DNA from: Larus michahellis
Lineage: Eukaryota; Chordata; Aves; Charadriiformes; Laridae
Assembly: GCF_964199755.1 (NCBI RefSeq)
Contig: NC_133907.1
Coordinates: forward strand, 7,879,001-7,943,000
Length of the DNA stretch: 64,000 nucleotides
Reading direction: 5' to 3'
Below, one piece after another: positions 61,046 to 64,000 of the stretch. Position 1 is the stretch's first letter. Every line of letters begins with the position of its first letter. The translations under genes and the position numbers were made by a program. The notes below the pieces were generated by a model that saw only the letters and a program-made list of their open reading frames with translations, had not been told where the DNA came from and ran no database searches.

Positions 61046-61842
61046 TCAGATGAAAAATCGGGGGCTGCAGCTCCCCGTGTCTGCAGAGAGACGCAATGAA
61101 ATCCCGGGCTGGTGGAGAGAGCGGGATTTGTCCCGCTTGTGTTGAGAAAGGCCAAGATTTCACCCCGATCTCACCTTGGGCCTCAAGGTGACATAGGATA
61201 CACACATGTTCAGTAACAAAGGCGAGCACATACGACACCTAACAGGCACAAAGAAATATCCTGACACTTGACCGGTCCCTCCTAATCGCTTTTGCACACA
61301 ACCAAAGCCCAGTAGAGGGGTATCTGGAACAGACACAGGCTTGTAAAGAAAAAAATAAATCAGATAACATCTATTTTTTGTTTTTTTTTTCCCCCTATAA
61401 ATAAATGATAGTCATCAAATCACAATGTATTTGAGAGCACGTGTTATTGACAGCCTATTCTTGGAGGAAAAAAAAAAAAAAGTGAATTTTTTTGGCAAAG
61501 TTTCTCTATTTGCTAAAGATTAAATTGTTCATTGTACAGGGCACCATCTGCCCTTGGAGAGAGATTTAGTTGATGGCAGCTGCAACCAAAGTGTGGAAGA
61601 TAGAGCTGAATTTCTGGTTTCTTTTCAACTAGCAACTGTCATTACAGGTCACATGCAAACTGTGTCATTTTCTGTGACAAGCAGGTTCTGTAGACTTGGG
61701 TGCTTGCTACATTTTAAAATGCCACCTGTATAGATCCCAGAAGAGAAATAGCTTTTGTAACGCACCTTGAAAAAAGTGAATTTAGAGCAGATAAGACAAA
61801 GTAATTATGGTTCAAACGTGGTCCAAGTCTGGACACCGGCGG

Positions 61843-61915
61843 TGGGTTCAAGTCCCGGGTTTACGTGGCTGGATGTCAGGACGTACTGGTGGGTCACTTA
61901 AAGCTACATTTCCCC
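61843..61915 (+). repeat. MIR-like (tRNA-derived) SINE fragment
   Basis: GGTTCAAGTCCCGGG is a tRNA-type B box; it is followed by GTGGCTGGATGTC, then GGGTCACTTAAAGCTACATTTCC, which follows the MIR order (B box, TAGCTGTGTGACC, TCACTTAACCTC...). This is a diverged copy, on the + strand. Confidence 0.6.
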
Positions 61916-64000
61916 AATTAATTTAGGTGCTGAAAAAGGTCGAATTGTCATCTGCAAGTGTTTACTCAACTGCCGCATAATTCTTCAATTGCCTCCTTGT
62001 TTCCCTTGTGTTGTAATTCCCGTTTAGATTAAACTCCACATTTTTTCAAATCTGAAGGTAATTTCTTAATCATCAAACTAGAGGCTATTGCAGGGGGGGT
62101 TTCTCCCAACCCCACCTACTGAGCGTGTCTAGATCCATGGCAAAATGATAAAGGATACTCGAGAGTGGGGAGATGCTGATCCTATCTCTGCGTTCAGAGC
62201 TTTTTTGATATTACACAAAACTTGTCACTGGCTAAAGCGAACCCCTACAGGAAGGAATTTGTGCCTCTTCCCTCTCTCCCGAACAACATAACTCTTCTGC
62301 AGGAGAATTTTGTTCCCTTTCTCCACTGAACAAAATGGGAGGGGAGAAGTTAAGAGCACAATGGTACATTTTATTAGGACTAAGAAACAAAGCAAAACAA
62401 AAAAGCAAACTCAAACCTCTTTCCTTTCATCCCTGCCTTGCTATGAAAGTGCCTTCATATCTCCAGGCTTGCTGACAATATTTCAGGATGGAACATCACA
62501 CACCGTCTCCTCTGGAACAGCAGACATTGTCAGTGCTGTGAGACAACTACTCTCTGGATTGTACTTCACAAAGATCCTGTATAAAGCATTTCTATAGAAA
62601 AAAGATTTTTGAAATTTGTGAGTCTCTCAGCCTCTCAGACAAGGATGAGTTCTGGTTAATTTTCTTCTGATGATTTCCACATTTGCTGCAAGAAAAACAA
62701 CAGCTACTCTTGCCTTAAGACAGACTGAACTAGTTGTAACATGCCTAGATATAATTTTTTTTTTCCCATGTGAAAGAATTTGCAGGATATAAATTTGTGC
62801 CCAAGTTTATTCTGTTCAGTTTAACTTTTTGGTCTTCTATCCCATTTTGTCACGGTAGAATGGGATCATGTTTTGACATAGAAACTGATGGTGCTGGTAA
62901 ATCTTTAACAAATCTGATGTGATTAAATCTATGTTTTTGGATAAAAACTTTTTTTTTTTTTAAGGGGTAGAGGCTTTGCCTTTACAGAAAAATATTGTTT
63001 ATTGTTCCGGGTGTCAGCGCATCTTTTGGATTGTTCTACGATGTTCCCAGGCCACCCAAGCCACAGCGCCCCGGGAAGGCTCACGCGTCCATGCCATGTC
63101 TCCTGCTGTGGAACAGAAGCACACTCAGCTCTCGCACCTATTTCCACCCGAGATTTGCCTGAGTTCATGTGCTTTCAGGATTAGGGCATTTAAAGAGACA
63201 TCCAGAAAAATGCTTAAATTCTAAGACTATGCCTGTTTGAAGAAAGCATTAATCAGTAGGAGAGGAGCGCTGCTTATATGCGTTAGCATGCGATATGCTA
63301 GTTTCTTCTTTCTTTGCGAGGAAGCACTTAAAACACAAATTCCCACCTTAAAAACCAAAGCAGCGCGCTCAGTGAGAGCTACAAGTAAATCACCGACTCT
63401 GTGGTGCCAGAACTGCACATGCTCTTCTGCTGCTGATTTATCTACAAAATATATCACATGCCAGTTACTTGAATTAGGATCATGGGGAGAAGGGAATCAT
63501 TAGAGAGTAGAAGAAACTCTAACGCATAAAGAAAACTTCTCCGTTTGTCTCCTCCGCGATGCCTGTTTTATTTCCTCTTCATGCACTGACAGTACCGATG
63601 AGGCAACGGATGCTGTAATCCTAAGCAATTGCTTTTGGGGGTAGCATCATTAAGGTTGCAAATGTTTGATACAGCAAATCGGTTTGAATTTCCAGGCAGG
63701 CCCTTTCTCCCTGGTCGTTGCAATGTGTTTAGCGGTGCTGGTAGGTGAATGGCACAGCCCGGATCAGGTATTTCGCTCCTGGTGCTGTTTCCTTTGATAT
63801 CAGAGCGCCTCGAAAAGCCAGGTAAATTAGACTCGGAGAAAGGGACACTGCATCTTTGAGTAATGAGGCTGGGAAACAGGGAACACATTTTCCACTAGCT
63901 CATGTCTCACTGTATGGCATTCCGATTTCGTGACACTTCATAATAAATCATTGCTTATCACTCACATGGGAACATAACATGGTTCAAGTTAAGATTCGTT

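Larger units (their letters stand above)
53860..64000. other. Gene-free right end of the window
   Basis: No gene was recognised on either strand. The stretch holds palindromic repeat remnants (54012-54108, 59889-59957), AT-rich simple sequence (54119-54190, 60326-60400), and MIR-like SINE pieces (60984-61045, 61843-61915). A block at about 61490-61720 is unique, AT-rich and enhancer-like. In other vertebrates the region beyond the ZNF217 3' end is a large gene desert next to TSHZ2. Confidence 0.55.

Overview
The window looks like one locus from a bird, or less likely another sauropsid. The evidence is a single vertebrate gene with GT-AG introns, a GC-rich CpG-island promoter, one recognisable CR1 LINE 3' fragment, a few very old SINE and palindromic repeat remnants, and otherwise little repeat DNA. 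Nothing prokaryotic or viral was seen.

The only gene recognised with confidence is ZNF217, a C2H2 zinc-finger corepressor-recruiting transcription factor, on the + strand. Its CpG-island promoter lies at about 7.5-8.7 kb. A likely first exon ends at a consensus donor at 8070. A long intron 1 (about 14.9 kb) leads to four coding exons: 23094-24492, 26687-26812, 27710-29302 and 33053-33162. These exons join in frame to 1,075 codons with eight C2H2 fingers and a PLNLS CtBP-binding motif. The 3' UTR runs to a polyA signal near 34.9 kb or 36.1 kb.

From 1 to 7.4 kb the sequence is upstream flank with an inverted MIR-like SINE, a separate CpG-rich patch at 3.7-4.0 kb, and a possible minus-strand exon near 6.0-6.2 kb. 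From 36 to 64 kb there is no recognised gene. In other vertebrates the 3' side of ZNF217 faces a gene desert next to TSHZ2. This flank looks similar: AT-rich, non-repetitive blocks with homeodomain and POU-type sites that resemble conserved noncoding elements, broken by CpG-rich patches and ancient repeats.

Three observations deserve most attention. The first is a possible unrecognised small secreted-peptide gene at 40.7-42.4 kb, with a CpG-rich leader exon, a CAG|GTAAGA donor and a downstream exon encoding a signal-peptide-like start. The second is an ATG in ZNF217 exon 1 that becomes in frame with the main ORF if exon 1 joins the acceptor at 22964, giving a 53-residue N-terminal extension. 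The third is a roughly 210-bp near-perfect foldback element at 53.65-53.86 kb. No clearly novel multi-gene system is visible, and conservation claims here are inference because no alignment could be run.
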